A stretch of 64,000 nucleotides of DNA from Dechloromonas sp. UBA6271 (GCA_002440665.1 DJUX01000046.1:1-64000); one strand, 5' to 3'; shown: positions 32,488-41,753, counted from the stretch's first letter. Notes: generated by a model from the letters alone, not told the origin. Numbers and translations are program-made.

Positions 32488-35202
32488 ATGGCCGATCCCC
32501 TCAAAATCATTCGCCGCCTTGAAGCGGTAACCACCGATTACGCGGTCTTCGAGCGCGATCAGGTGCTTACCCACGATCAGCTCAACAGCATCGCCGAATA
32601 CCTCGACGACCAGGGCCGGCTGACGCGCACCCAGCTGCTCGGCGTCGGCATCGTCGGCGGCCTGTTGCCGGCGCTCGGCAAGGGGCAGATCAGCATTGGC
32701 AAAGGCGTCGGCGTGACCAGCGACGGCGACCTGCTCGGCCTCTCCGCAGAAACGATTTTTGACCGCTGGCTGCCTTATGACGAAAGCGCACCGGCTTACG
32801 AGCCGTTTTATGTTGACGGCAACATGCTGCCGCTGATTGAGGTGCTTGCCACCGACGACCCGCGCCCCGGCCAGCCGCTGGCCGAACTCGGCGACCGCCT
32901 CGGCGCCATGGTGGCGATCGCCTTCATGGAGAGCTACGAAAACGATCCCGACCTGTGCACCGGCGGCGATTGCGACAACCGTGGGCGTACGGCCCGCAAC
33001 ATCTTGCGTTTCATGCTCCTCGAGCGCGAAATGGCCGAAAAAACCGGGTTGAACGTAAGCTTCGAAACGATGGCAAGTTACGCTGCGAGAATGCCGCGTC
33101 TTGCTGCTGTCCGCCCGGTTCTGGGAAGCGAAATTAATAATGCCGAAAGTTTTGTGGCGGCGTATCGTCAAGCCACTGAGATAACCCTGGAGGCGCTGAA
33201 TACCGCATGGCAGTGGCTGCCTTGGTGGAACTTGGGCGGGCCTGAGCAGAAACGGCTTTTGAAGATTATGAATAGCCTGGCCGGCATCGGTGCAGGCATA
33301 CAGTATTGCTATGCTTTCGCCCAGGACCTCGTCGCCACCTGGAGCGACCTGCGTGAGGCGATGTTCGCCGACAAGGCGGTGCCTTGTCCTGGCTCAGCGG
33401 CCTTTCCCAAGCACCTTCTGCTCGGTGCGCTGGCCGATCCGGCGCAACTGCGTACTGGCCATTACACGGCCCCTTGGGAGTTCGCCGGTACCGGACACGA
33501 GCGCGTGTCTTACCTAATGAGCAAGCTAGATGCGCTCATCAAGGGCTTTGCGCTGCCGGGAGACAGCGAGCGGCCGAAAATTGTTCCTAGTCGCCGTGAA
33601 ACTGCGCCGCTCGAACAACGGGCCGTACCTATTTACTATGGCCGCGATAGCGAAGTGCGCAAACTTTGGGGCGAAGCGCGCTGGCAGCGCGGCGAAAGCG
33701 ACGACAATTGTGGCTACCACTGGATGCCGCCTATCGACAAGCAACCCGAACTGTCCGATCCCTTCGTCTTCGATGTCGGCCGCAACGACTTCTTCCGCAT
33801 CGAGGGGCACCTCGGCATGAAGGCCGATGACGCCGAGCCGGCCATCGAAAAGCTGGTGCGCCAGCGCAACCTGCCGATCGCGGTGATGAGCGTGCTGCTG
33901 CACAACCGCCGCGATCTGGTCATCCGCGGGCCGAAGTTCAAGAAGACCAGCCTGCACAGCCTGCACTACCTGCTGCGTCAGGATCTGGCCAGCCACCTCA
34001 AGGACAACATCGCCTTCAGCACGCGCATGATCACCGACATCAAGGCGGCCGGCACGGCGGTGCAGAAGCCGGCGGGCAACGTCCTCAACGCCGATCTGGT
34101 GAAGCAGGTCGAAGGGGCCAAGGCCAAGCTGCAGATGACCGAAACCGATCTCGTTGGCAGCGCCGACAAGCCCGGCCCGCTCGGCATTCGCAGCTACAAG
34201 AGCTTCAGCCTGCAGAACAGCGAATGGACGGCGCGCTTCGACGACGCGGTGGTGACCACCTCGAAGGCCAAGGCCGGCCTCGGCGACATCATGCGGACCG
34301 ACCTGATTTCCCCGGTCGACGCCGTCAGCGGCTCGAAATCCCACCTCTGGGTCAACTGGCTGGGCGACATCCTCAAGAAGCGCGACGACGACAAGAAAGA
34401 CCGCCTGCTGTTCACCAACATGATCGCCGACCACCCGGGGCTGGAACACGCCGGCGGCGCCGCCCCGGGCGGCACCTTCGTGCTGGCCTACGACGACAGC
34501 GGCGTCGTCATCGGCGACCTGGCGCTGCCCTACTGGATCGACGACATCGACGAGAGCGACAAGGACGAGCCGCAGCTCACCTTCCCCGACATCCGGGTGC
34601 GCCTGCCCGACGACCTGTTGCCGATCAAGGTCATCAAGCCGCTCGAACTGTCGCTCGACGATTTCAAGTTGACCAAGATCCTGCCCGAACTGAAGATGCA
34701 GGAAAACTACTCGAAGTTCTTCCGCGAATCGCTCGGCAGCCTCGGCGACGTGCTGAAGAACACCAGCGTCAAGGCGGCGGCCGGCGGCAAGTACGCGACC
34801 GGCGATCTGCTGCTCGACCGGCTGCTGGCCGATGTGGACAGCAAGAAGGAACAGGTCCAGGGACTTCGCGACATCCGCAACGACGACCGGCTGAGCGCGG
34901 CGTCGCGGGTCAAGGTCGAGGAGCAGATCAAGCGCCTCGAGGGCGAACTGGCCGACGCGGTCAGCGCGACGACGCAGCATTTCGCCGTCGACGCGGCGGA
35001 AACCGTCCGTGCCGGCGCCGACAAGACGGTGATCTACCAGACCATCGGCCAGGGCATCAACGCCGTCGCCGACAAGGAGGTCAGCACGAAACTGCAGAGC
35101 AACCTGAAGGAGACGGCCAACGCGGCAGCCAGGGTCGACAGCGGTACCGCGGCGGTCGTCGCCAACCAGGTGATGATCAACGCCGGCTTCCGGATCGGTT
35201 GA
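32488..35202 (+). CDS. Large CIS-associated protein of unknown function (904 aa)
   Basis: Protein of 904 residues in the slot that holds the tail-fibre gene (Pvc13) in Afp/PVC operons. It shows no fibre repeats. The N-terminus (FERDQVLTHDQLNSIAEYLDDQGRLTRTQLLGVGIVGGL, then ISIGKGVGVTSDGDLLGLS) resembles unnamed proteins beside CIS loci in other phyla. The middle has an uncommon Cys-rich spot LCTGGDCDNRG. The C-terminal quarter is charged and helical, probably coiled coil (about 770-890). G+C looks lower around 33.06-33.30 kb than on either side. There is no membrane segment. It may be a baseplate extension, anchor or receptor-binding part (inference). GGGAG precedes the start. Confidence 0.7.
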   Translation: MADPLKIIRRLEAVTTDYAVFERDQVLTHDQLNSIAEYLDDQGRLTRTQLLGVGIVGGLLPALGKGQISIGKGVGVTSDGDLLGLSAETIFDRWLPYDESAPAYEPFYVDGNMLPLIEVLATDDPRPGQPLAELGDRLGAMVAIAFMESYENDPDLCTGGDCDNRGRTARNILRFMLLEREMAEKTGLNVSFETMASYAARMPRLAAVRPVLGSEINNAESFVAAYRQATEITLEALNTAWQWLPWWNLGGPEQKRLLKIMNSLAGIGAGIQYCYAFAQDLVATWSDLREAMFADKAVPCPGSAAFPKHLLLGALADPAQLRTGHYTAPWEFAGTGHERVSYLMSKLDALIKGFALPGDSERPKIVPSRRETAPLEQRAVPIYYGRDSEVRKLWGEARWQRGESDDNCGYHWMPPIDKQPELSDPFVFDVGRNDFFRIEGHLGMKADDAEPAIEKLVRQRNLPIAVMSVLLHNRRDLVIRGPKFKKTSLHSLHYLLRQDLASHLKDNIAFSTRMITDIKAAGTAVQKPAGNVLNADLVKQVEGAKAKLQMTETDLVGSADKPGPLGIRSYKSFSLQNSEWTARFDDAVVTTSKAKAGLGDIMRTDLISPVDAVSGSKSHLWVNWLGDILKKRDDDKKDRLLFTNMIADHPGLEHAGGAAPGGTFVLAYDDSGVVIGDLALPYWIDDIDESDKDEPQLTFPDIRVRLPDDLLPIKVIKPLELSLDDFKLTKILPELKMQENYSKFFRESLGSLGDVLKNTSVKAAAGGKYATGDLLLDRLLADVDSKKEQVQGLRDIRNDDRLSAASRVKVEEQIKRLEGELADAVSATTQHFAVDAAETVRAGADKTVIYQTIGQGINAVADKEVSTKLQSNLKETANAAARVDSGTAAVVANQVMINAGFRIG

Positions 35203-35215
35203 GCGTGCATCGGCC

Positions 35216-36661
35216 ATGAACGCACCGCATCGCATCCGCCAACAGCGCTGGCAGGTCAGATCCGCCAGTGCCGGGGATGCCTTTGCCGTGCGCAGCGCCC
35301 TGCGCCGCGAAAACGAGCTGAGCTTGCTGCCGGCGCTCGAAAGCGCCTTTGCCGAACTCGACGACGGCGAGCGCGACATCCATTTGCCGCGCCTGGAAAT
35401 CAAGGTCAGTGTGTCGTCACTCGAGCGGCTGGCCGAGGAGTTGCCGGAAAAGCTGCGGGCGGCGACACGGCTGGCGCTGGCCGCCGCCCTCGACGTGCAG
35501 CCGGGGCAGCGCGTTCTGGTGCGCGATCTGTCATCGGGCGTCCGCTTGCGCCGCTACCTTGGCAGCGGCCAGGTCGACTGGTTCGACGCCGAACGCGATG
35601 GAGCAGAGGTGGCGCGCCAGCTCGCCGCCGAGGCGGCGCTATGGAGCGAAGCACCGGCCGCTGTCTGGCGTACGCTGCTTGCCGATTTGCCGCTGGCCGG
35701 GCTGGCGCGCGTCGCTGCCTTTTTCCGTTTCCTGCAGTTGCTCGACGACGCCGGGCGCGTGGTGTGGGCTGACTTTGCCGAACGCCTGGCGGCTGCCCTC
35801 GGCGGGGCTGTCGCCGAGGTGTTGGCGGCGCTGCGCCGGCTGCAGGCCGGGCGTCCAAGCGACCATGCGCTACGCCTGCAGGCGCTCGGTCTGCTGCTCG
35901 TTTCCGGCAATCCGGCCGTCGCTTCGCGGCGCCGCAGCGAATGGATCGACGCCGTGCACGCCTGTGCCAGCCAGCTGGCGCCGCTGTCCACGCTCGACCG
36001 CGAAATCTGGCGCAAGATTGAAAGCGTTTCCGGCGCTGACACTGTCCAGGTATTGACCAGCGCCGATCCGGCACGGCCTTCGAGCGCTGCGGTCGACCCG
36101 GAAAATCGGCCGATTTTGCCGGTTGACCGCGACAATGCGCCGGGGCTGGCGGTGCACGCGGCCGGCCTCGTCCTGCTGCACCCCTATTTGCCGCGGCTGT
36201 TCTCGGCCCTCGGCTGGATTGCCGACGAACATCGTTCCGGCGATCCTTTCCCCTCGGCAAACCTGCCGCGGGCGGCGGCCATGCTGCATTGGCTGGCGAC
36301 CGGGCGCGACGAACCCTTCGAGTTCGAACAGGGGATGGCCAAGCTGCTGCTCGGGCATGCGCCGGACGACCCCCTGCCGGTTGCCGCCGGCCTGCTCGGC
36401 GCGGCCGAACGGGAGGAGGGCGTGGCGCTGCTGGCGGCCGTCGTCGACAACTGGCCGGTCTTGGGCAAGACCAGTGTCGACGGCCTGCGTCTTTCGTTCC
36501 TGCAACGCGGTGGCCTGCTTTATCCGGTGAGCGACGGGTGGCTGCTACGCCTGCAGGCCGAATCCTTCGATCTTCTGCTCGACCGCCTGCCTTGGGGGAT
36601 ATCCATCGTCCGCCTGCCCTGGATGCGCGGCACGCTGTTCACCGAATGGACGCCCGCCTGA
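35216..36661 (+). CDS. CIS tape-measure-like protein (CIS_TMP, Pvc14/Afp14-like)
   Basis: Protein of 481 residues of the contractile-injection-system tape measure family. The N-terminus IRQQRWQVRSASAGDAF with RLEIKVSVSSLERL and the C-terminal block AGLVLLHPYLPRLFSALGW, AAAMLHWLATG and LLYPVSDGWLLRLQAESFDLLLDRLPWGISIVRLPWM are the recognisable conserved parts. At 481 residues it is short for a true ruler, so whether it sets length is unclear. It overlaps the ATPase gene by 16 bp. A copy of the dispersed 30-nt element lies inside, encoding part of AVDPENRPILPVDRDN, just before the conserved C-terminal block. Confidence 0.8.
   Translation: MNAPHRIRQQRWQVRSASAGDAFAVRSALRRENELSLLPALESAFAELDDGERDIHLPRLEIKVSVSSLERLAEELPEKLRAATRLALAAALDVQPGQRVLVRDLSSGVRLRRYLGSGQVDWFDAERDGAEVARQLAAEAALWSEAPAAVWRTLLADLPLAGLARVAAFFRFLQLLDDAGRVVWADFAERLAAALGGAVAEVLAALRRLQAGRPSDHALRLQALGLLLVSGNPAVASRRRSEWIDAVHACASQLAPLSTLDREIWRKIESVSGADTVQVLTSADPARPSSAAVDPENRPILPVDRDNAPGLAVHAAGLVLLHPYLPRLFSALGWIADEHRSGDPFPSANLPRAAAMLHWLATGRDEPFEFEQGMAKLLLGHAPDDPLPVAAGLLGAAEREEGVALLAAVVDNWPVLGKTSVDGLRLSFLQRGGLLYPVSDGWLLRLQAESFDLLLDRLPWGISIVRLPWMRGTLFTEWTPA
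36088..36117 (+). repeat. Dispersed 30-nt element, copy E (palindromic)
   Basis: TGCGGTCGAC, ten variable bases, then GGCCGATTTT, inside the tape-measure-like gene. The sequence continues as an imperfect palindrome centred on GGCC at 36108-36111, with 24-base arms (each counting the shared GGCC) matching at 20 positions. Confidence 0.6.
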
Positions 36662-37992
36662 ACGCCACCGCCCGTGATCTCGACGCCGACCTGCACTGGC
36701 TGGCGGCAGTCCTGCAGCGTCGGCTCGATACCTATTTCGGCGAGCCATCGACCAGCCCGCCGCTGCCCGCCACGCTGGCGCCGCCCGATCTGGGGGCCAG
36801 CGATTCGCCCTATGCGCTGCTCCTGCGCCAGCGCGCCCCGAGCCCGGCGCAACGGCTGATCCTGCTGCTGGCGCTGGCCCCGCAGCTGCGCCCGCAACTG
36901 CTCGACGTGCTGTGGGCGCGCAACAATGCGACGCAGCGCGGCTTCAGCGAATTCGGCGGGGTCCAGGGCGCGGCGTCCGGGCATTTCATCCCGACCGGGG
37001 AGACCGCCTGTTTTCTGCTCGCCGGCGACAATCTCGGCGAGCGCCTGCGCGCGCTGCGCCTGCTGGCCGACGGCGAGCACCGGCTGATGGACGACCTGCT
37101 GCAACCGCTGCGCGCATCAGGCGGCGAATCACCGCTGGCCGGTCCCCTGCGCGTGACATCTTTCATGCTGGCGCTGCTCGGCATCGATCTCGCCGGCGAC
37201 GATGGCGAGATCCTGCCGGCGCAGCGCGTCGGCACCGGCCTCGACTGGGACGATTTGGTCCTGCCGCCGGCAACCCTGGAGCAGCTCGAAGAAGTACGCG
37301 ACTGGCTGGAACACGGCGACACGCTGCTGCTCGACTGGGGCATGGGCAGCCGCCTGCGCCCCGGCTACACCAGCCTGTTCCACGGTCCGCCCGGCACCGG
37401 CAAGACACTGTCGGCCTGCCTGCTGGGCAAGCTGTGCCAGCGCGAGGTGCATCGGATCGACCTGTCGATGATCGTCTCCAAGTACATCGGCGAAACCGAA
37501 AAGAACCTCGCCCGCGTCTTCGACGTCGCCGGGCAGCGCGGCTGGATACTCTTCTTCGACGAGGCCGACGCGCTGTTCGGCCAGCGCACGCGCGTCGATA
37601 GCGCGCACGACCGCTACGCCAACCAGGAAGTCAGCTACCTGCTGCAGCGCATCGAGGATTTTCCCGGTGTCGTCATCCTGTCGTCCAACCTGCGCGGCAA
37701 TATCGACGATGCCTTCATGCGCCGCTTCCAGTCGGTCATCGCCTTCTCGATGCCGGCGCTGGACGAGCGCTATCGCCTGTGGACCGAGGCGCTGCCAGGG
37801 CAGCTGGCGCCCGACGCGGAGCTCGATTTCATGAGCCTGGCCGAGCGCTACGAAGTGTCCGGCGGCACCATCATCAACGTCATCCGCTATGCTGCGCTGC
37901 GCAGCCTGGTGCGCGGCGACGGCCGGCTGGCTAGCGAGGACGTCCACCATGGCATCCGCCGCGAACTGCTCAAGGAGGGCCAGGGCTTCTAG
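36646..37992 (+). CDS. CIS-associated AAA+ ATPase (Pvc15/Afp15-like)
   Basis: ATPase of 448 residues. The AAA+ core is at about 225-445, with Walker A GPPGTGKT at 247-254, Walker B ILFFDEAD at 301-308, sensor-1 ILSSNLRGNID and Arg-finger RR at 359-360. The N-terminal 200 residues are helical and family-specific. Every eCIS locus carries one; it is thought to handle effector loading or assembly instead of sheath recycling. The start at 36646 overlaps the previous stop by 16 bp; the same frame extends upstream to 36289 only as a shadow of the tape-measure gene. Confidence 0.93.
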   Translation: MDARLNATARDLDADLHWLAAVLQRRLDTYFGEPSTSPPLPATLAPPDLGASDSPYALLLRQRAPSPAQRLILLLALAPQLRPQLLDVLWARNNATQRGFSEFGGVQGAASGHFIPTGETACFLLAGDNLGERLRALRLLADGEHRLMDDLLQPLRASGGESPLAGPLRVTSFMLALLGIDLAGDDGEILPAQRVGTGLDWDDLVLPPATLEQLEEVRDWLEHGDTLLLDWGMGSRLRPGYTSLFHGPPGTGKTLSACLLGKLCQREVHRIDLSMIVSKYIGETEKNLARVFDVAGQRGWILFFDEADALFGQRTRVDSAHDRYANQEVSYLLQRIEDFPGVVILSSNLRGNIDDAFMRRFQSVIAFSMPALDERYRLWTEALPGQLAPDAELDFMSLAERYEVSGGTIINVIRYAALRSLVRGDGRLASEDVHHGIRRELLKEGQGF

Positions 37993-38003
37993 CCCGGCCG
38001 GCC

Positions 38004-41000
38004 ATGGAAGCCGCCGCCCGCTTCGTCAATCGCCCGGCGCAGCCAGTGCCGGCGGCAGCGGCGAAAGTGGTCGAAACAGTGGCGGCGGCGCGGGTGCAGC
38101 GCCAGAGCCTGCGCGTCTCGTCGCCGGCCGATGCGGCCGAGGGCGAAGCCCGGCGCATCGCCCGCCAGGTCGTCACCCTGCCGGCTGCCGCAACGACGGC
38201 GGTGCGGCATGCTTTTACGGCCCCACGCATGGTCCACCGCACCAGCCTGCCGGGTGCGCCGCAGCGCGTGCCACCGGCGCCGGCGGTGGCGCAGCCGGCA
38301 GCGGGCGGCCAGCCGTTGTCCGCCGAGTTGCGGCAGTTCATGGAGCCGCGCTTCGGCGCCGACTTCAGCGCCGTGCGCATCCATGCCGACACCCGCGCCG
38401 CGCAGCTGAACGACCAGTTGCAGGCGCGCGCCTTCACCGTCGGCAACCAGATCCATTTTGCCGCCGGGCAATTCCGGCCGGAAACCGGCGAGGGGCGCGA
38501 GTTGCTCGCGCATGAACTGACCCACACCATCCAGCAGGGCGCGGCGCGCCAGTCGCCGACACTGCAGCGCAGCGCCACCACCGAGGTCGGCGAGTTCGGC
38601 CCGCCGGCCGTGCAGCGCCTGGGCATCGGCGACGCGCTCGACTACTTCGCCGAGCACGCCAACCATCTGCCCGGCTTCCGGATGTTCACGCTGGTGCTCG
38701 GCGTCAATCCGGTCAACATGCGCGCGGTCGACCGTTCTCCCGGCAATCTTTTGCGCGCCGTCGTCGAACTGATGCCGGGCGGCGCCCTGATCACGCAGGC
38801 GCTCGACAACCACGGCATCATCGACCGCGTCGCCGGCTGGGTACAGCAGCAGCTTAACGGTCTCGGGCTGGTCGCCGGCAGCATCCGCCAGGCGGTCGAC
38901 CGCTTCCTCGGTTCGCTGGGCTGGACCGACATCTTCGACCTCGGCGGCGTCTGGGAACGCGCCCGGCGCATCGTCACCGAACCGATCGCCCGCATCACCA
39001 GCTTCGTCGGCTCGCTGGTTTCCGGCATCCTGCAGTTCATCCGCGACGCCATCCTGCGGCCGCTGGCCGGACTGGCGCAAGGCACGCGCGGCTGGGATCT
39101 GCTCTGTGCCGTGCTCGGCCGCAACCCGATCACCGGTGAGGCGGTGCCGCGCACGGCGGAAACGCTGATCGGCGGCTTCATGCGCCTGATCGGCCAGGAG
39201 GAAGTCTGGCAGAACCTGCAACAAAGCCGCGCCGTGGCGCGCGCCTGGGCGTGGTTCCAGGGGACTGTCGGCGGGCTGATGGGCTTCGTCGCCACCTTGC
39301 CCGCGCTCTTCCTCGGCACCTTGCGCAGCCTCGGCATCGGCGACCTGCTGACGCCGGTGCAGACCTTCCAGCGCATCGTCCGCGTCTTCGGCGACTTTGC
39401 CGGCCGCTTCTTCAGCTGGGCCGGGCAGCAGGTGATGAGCCTGCTCGAAATCATCTTCGACGTCGTCGCGCCCAGCGTCATGCCCTATATCCGGCGGGCG
39501 GCCGGCGCCTTCCGCACCATCGTCGGCAACCCGGTCGGCTTCGTGCGCAACCTGGTGCGCGCCGGCATCCAGGGGCTGCGGCAGTTCGCGACCAACATCG
39601 TCAGCCACCTGCGCGCCTCGCTGATCGGCTGGCTGACCGGCGCCATGGCCGGCGCCAACATCTACATCCCGCAGGCGCTGACCCTGCAGGAGATCATTCG
39701 CTTCGTCCTCAGCGTCCTCGGGCTGACCTGGCAGAACCTCCGCGGCCGGCTCGTTCGCGTCGTCGGCGAAACGGCGGTGGCGGCAATGGAAACCGGTTTC
39801 GACATCGTCGTCACGCTGGTCCGCGACGGCCCGGCGGCGGCCTGGGAGCGCATCCGCGAAAGCCTCTCCAACCTGCGCGAAATGGTCATCGAGCAGGTCA
39901 TGAGCTTCGTCCGCGACAACATCGTCACCGCCGCGATCACCCGCCTGGTGTCCATGCTCAACCCGGCCGGCGCCTTCATCCAGGCCATCCTCGCCATCTA
40001 CAACACGGTGATGTTCTTCGTCGAACGCCTGCGCCAGATCGCCCAGGTCGCCGCTGCCTTCATCGATTCCATTGCCGCCATCGCCAGCGGCGCCATCGCC
40101 GCCGCGGCCAACCGCGTCGAGCAGACGATGGCCGGCCTGCTGACGCTGGTCATCAGTTTCCTCGCCCGCCTCGTCGGCCTCGGCCGCGTCGCCGATGCCG
40201 TGACCAACATCATTAACCGTATCCGTGCGCCGATCGACCGCGCGCTCGACCGCGTGGTCGAGTGGATCGTCCGCATGGGACGGCGCGTGATGGGGGCGGT
40301 GCGCGGCGCCGTCGGGCGGGTGGCCGAATGGTGGCGGCAGCGCAAGCCGTTCCGGACCGCCGGCGGCCAAAGCCACGAGGTCTATTTCGCCGGTGACGAG
40401 CGCAACCCGCAGCCGATGGTGGCCAGCAACGACCCGCGCCCGGTCACCTACCGGCTCGACCAGTTCGAGCGGCTGGCGCGGGAGAGCAGCGCGACGGAAC
40501 CCCAGCGGGCCTCGGTATCGGTCATCGCCGCGATACGAACGACCTTGGCACGTAATCCGGACGATCCCGCCATCGTCACCAACCTGACAACGCTGTTTGG
40601 CCTGTTCGACGACCCGGTTCGCCCGGTCGAGGCCAACTATCAACCCCGGACCGGGACGATCAGCGGCGACCCGACGGGGACGACCGTCGGCAAGGGCATA
40701 CGCATTCACGGACTGAATGCGCGCTGGATTCAGGGACATCCGGGCAGCGAGCCGCAATCCGGAGCGCAGCGGCGCCTGATGGACTTGCTGGAGACCGATC
40801 CGGGACAGAGAAGTCCGGACAAATACATCAAGGGCCATGTCCTGAACCACAATCTGGGGGGCATCGGTGACGAGCGGAACATGTACCCGATCACCGGCAA
40901 CGCCAACAGCCGCCACTACTACGCGATCGAACGACAGCTCGTAAACTGGGTGACCGGCTCCGGCAACCAGAACAACTGGGCGATCTACGAAGTCGATGTC

Positions 41001-41189
41001 GTCGGCGAGAGAGCCGATCTGAGGGCGGGGCGCCCGGTCCAGGAAAACAAGGTCGACGCGACCCTGCAATGCCGGGCGGTGCTGAAAGATCAGAGCGGTC
41101 GGGACCGCGAAACGATCATGGCGACAATCACCTCCACCTATCGCCAGCGACAGGCCAGCGAGCGCTTCGTGGTGGGCGGCCGAGCCTGA
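38004..41189 (+). CDS. DUF4157 (eCIS core) effector with nuclease-like C-terminus
   Basis: Last gene of the rightward operon, 1061 residues, the likely cargo. Residues about 103-182 are DUF4157, the domain linked to loading in eCIS: LSAELRQFMEPRFGADFSAVRIHADTRAAQL and a complete zinc-peptidase motif HELTH at 170-174. Residues about 210-770 are long amphipathic and hydrophobic helices (for example FVGSLVSGILQFIRDAIL, IEQVMSFVRDNIVTAAITRLV) that could insert in membranes. The end (about 915-1061) carries KGHVLNHNLGGIGDERNMYPIT, the His/Asn pattern seen in HNH-like or DNA/RNA-nuclease-like toxin tails of DUF4157 proteins. Enzyme activity is inferred. It follows the ATPase gene by 11 bp. Confidence 0.85.
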   Translation: MEAAARFVNRPAQPVPAAAAKVVETVAAARVQRQSLRVSSPADAAEGEARRIARQVVTLPAAATTAVRHAFTAPRMVHRTSLPGAPQRVPPAPAVAQPAAGGQPLSAELRQFMEPRFGADFSAVRIHADTRAAQLNDQLQARAFTVGNQIHFAAGQFRPETGEGRELLAHELTHTIQQGAARQSPTLQRSATTEVGEFGPPAVQRLGIGDALDYFAEHANHLPGFRMFTLVLGVNPVNMRAVDRSPGNLLRAVVELMPGGALITQALDNHGIIDRVAGWVQQQLNGLGLVAGSIRQAVDRFLGSLGWTDIFDLGGVWERARRIVTEPIARITSFVGSLVSGILQFIRDAILRPLAGLAQGTRGWDLLCAVLGRNPITGEAVPRTAETLIGGFMRLIGQEEVWQNLQQSRAVARAWAWFQGTVGGLMGFVATLPALFLGTLRSLGIGDLLTPVQTFQRIVRVFGDFAGRFFSWAGQQVMSLLEIIFDVVAPSVMPYIRRAAGAFRTIVGNPVGFVRNLVRAGIQGLRQFATNIVSHLRASLIGWLTGAMAGANIYIPQALTLQEIIRFVLSVLGLTWQNLRGRLVRVVGETAVAAMETGFDIVVTLVRDGPAAAWERIRESLSNLREMVIEQVMSFVRDNIVTAAITRLVSMLNPAGAFIQAILAIYNTVMFFVERLRQIAQVAAAFIDSIAAIASGAIAAAANRVEQTMAGLLTLVISFLARLVGLGRVADAVTNIINRIRAPIDRALDRVVEWIVRMGRRVMGAVRGAVGRVAEWWRQRKPFRTAGGQSHEVYFAGDERNPQPMVASNDPRPVTYRLDQFERLARESSATEPQRASVSVIAAIRTTLARNPDDPAIVTNLTTLFGLFDDPVRPVEANYQPRTGTISGDPTGTTVGKGIRIHGLNARWIQGHPGSEPQSGAQRRLMDLLETDPGQRSPDKYIKGHVLNHNLGGIGDERNMYPITGNANSRHYYAIERQLVNWVTGSGNQNNWAIYEVDVVGERADLRAGRPVQENKVDATLQCRAVLKDQSGRDRETIMATITSTYRQRQASERFVVGGRA

Positions 41190-41283
41190 GTCGCCAAACG
41201 ACCCGCGGTTGTCCGTCGGGTAAATCCCGATCCGGCCGGGTTAGCTGTAAAAATCCAGACTTGATCGGACACCGGCTGTTTGA

Positions 41284-41748
41284 TCAAACCCCTGCTATCG
41301 GCCCTTTGCAGCCGCTCGCGGTTTCGCGAATAGACCCAAAAAACACCGCTGCACCGCCTGGCACATTGGCTGGCAGTGTGTGCCATACTTTCGCGCGTTG
41401 ATCGAGGAACACACACTGACGATCAAGTGTGACCGACCACAGCGGGTCAAACATCGACATCGTTGCCGCACAGGGCGCCCATACCAGTTCAACCGTCGGT
41501 GTGCCACCGAGCGCGGCACGTTCCACCGCGACCTCATGCGTGACGGCTACTGGCGTCCGCTCGGCAACCGCCGAGGTCAGCAGTTCACCTGTCGCGCTGT
41601 CGAGGCAAGCAACATGGTCTGCTACGTGGACAAGAAAGTACGCGCCATCGCTATCCAGCCGCCGCACGCGCCAAACGTTGCCGCCGTCGGACGGCGACAA
41701 GTTCAGTAACTGCCGCGCCTGCGCGAGCGCGTCAGTCGTCGTCCACAT
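41284..41748 (-). CDS. Hypothetical protein paired with C39-like peptidase
   Basis: Protein of 154 residues of no family I recognise. It begins MWTTTDALAQARQLLNLSP and shows WRVRRLDSDGAYFLVHVADHVACLDSATGELLTSA, suggesting a small beta-rich domain. There is no signal peptide. It follows the C39-like peptidase gene by 5 bp on the minus strand and must be co-transcribed. A regulator, chaperone or immunity role for that peptidase is possible, but nothing in the sequence decides. Its 3' end faces the effector gene across a 94-bp gap with no clear terminator. Confidence 0.65.
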   Translation of the reverse strand: MWTTTDALAQARQLLNLSPSDGGNVWRVRRLDSDGAYFLVHVADHVACLDSATGELLTSAVAERTPVAVTHEVAVERAALGGTPTVELVWAPCAATMSMFDPLWSVTLDRQCVFLDQRAKVWHTLPANVPGGAAVFFGSIRETASGCKGPIAGV

Positions 41749-41753
41749 GGGTA

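Noticed and set aside
18981..37992. Type VI secretion system
   Set aside because: VgrG-, PAAR- and Hcp-like parts are present, but there is no TssJLM membrane complex, no ClpV and no split TssB/TssC sheath. The DUF4255 cap, LysM hub, DUF5908 and Pvc15-type ATPase define an eCIS.
18981..41189. Prophage
   Set aside because: Only tail parts occur; there are no capsid, portal, terminase, replication or lysogeny genes, and the integrase at 63 kb is over 20 kb away beyond core genes.
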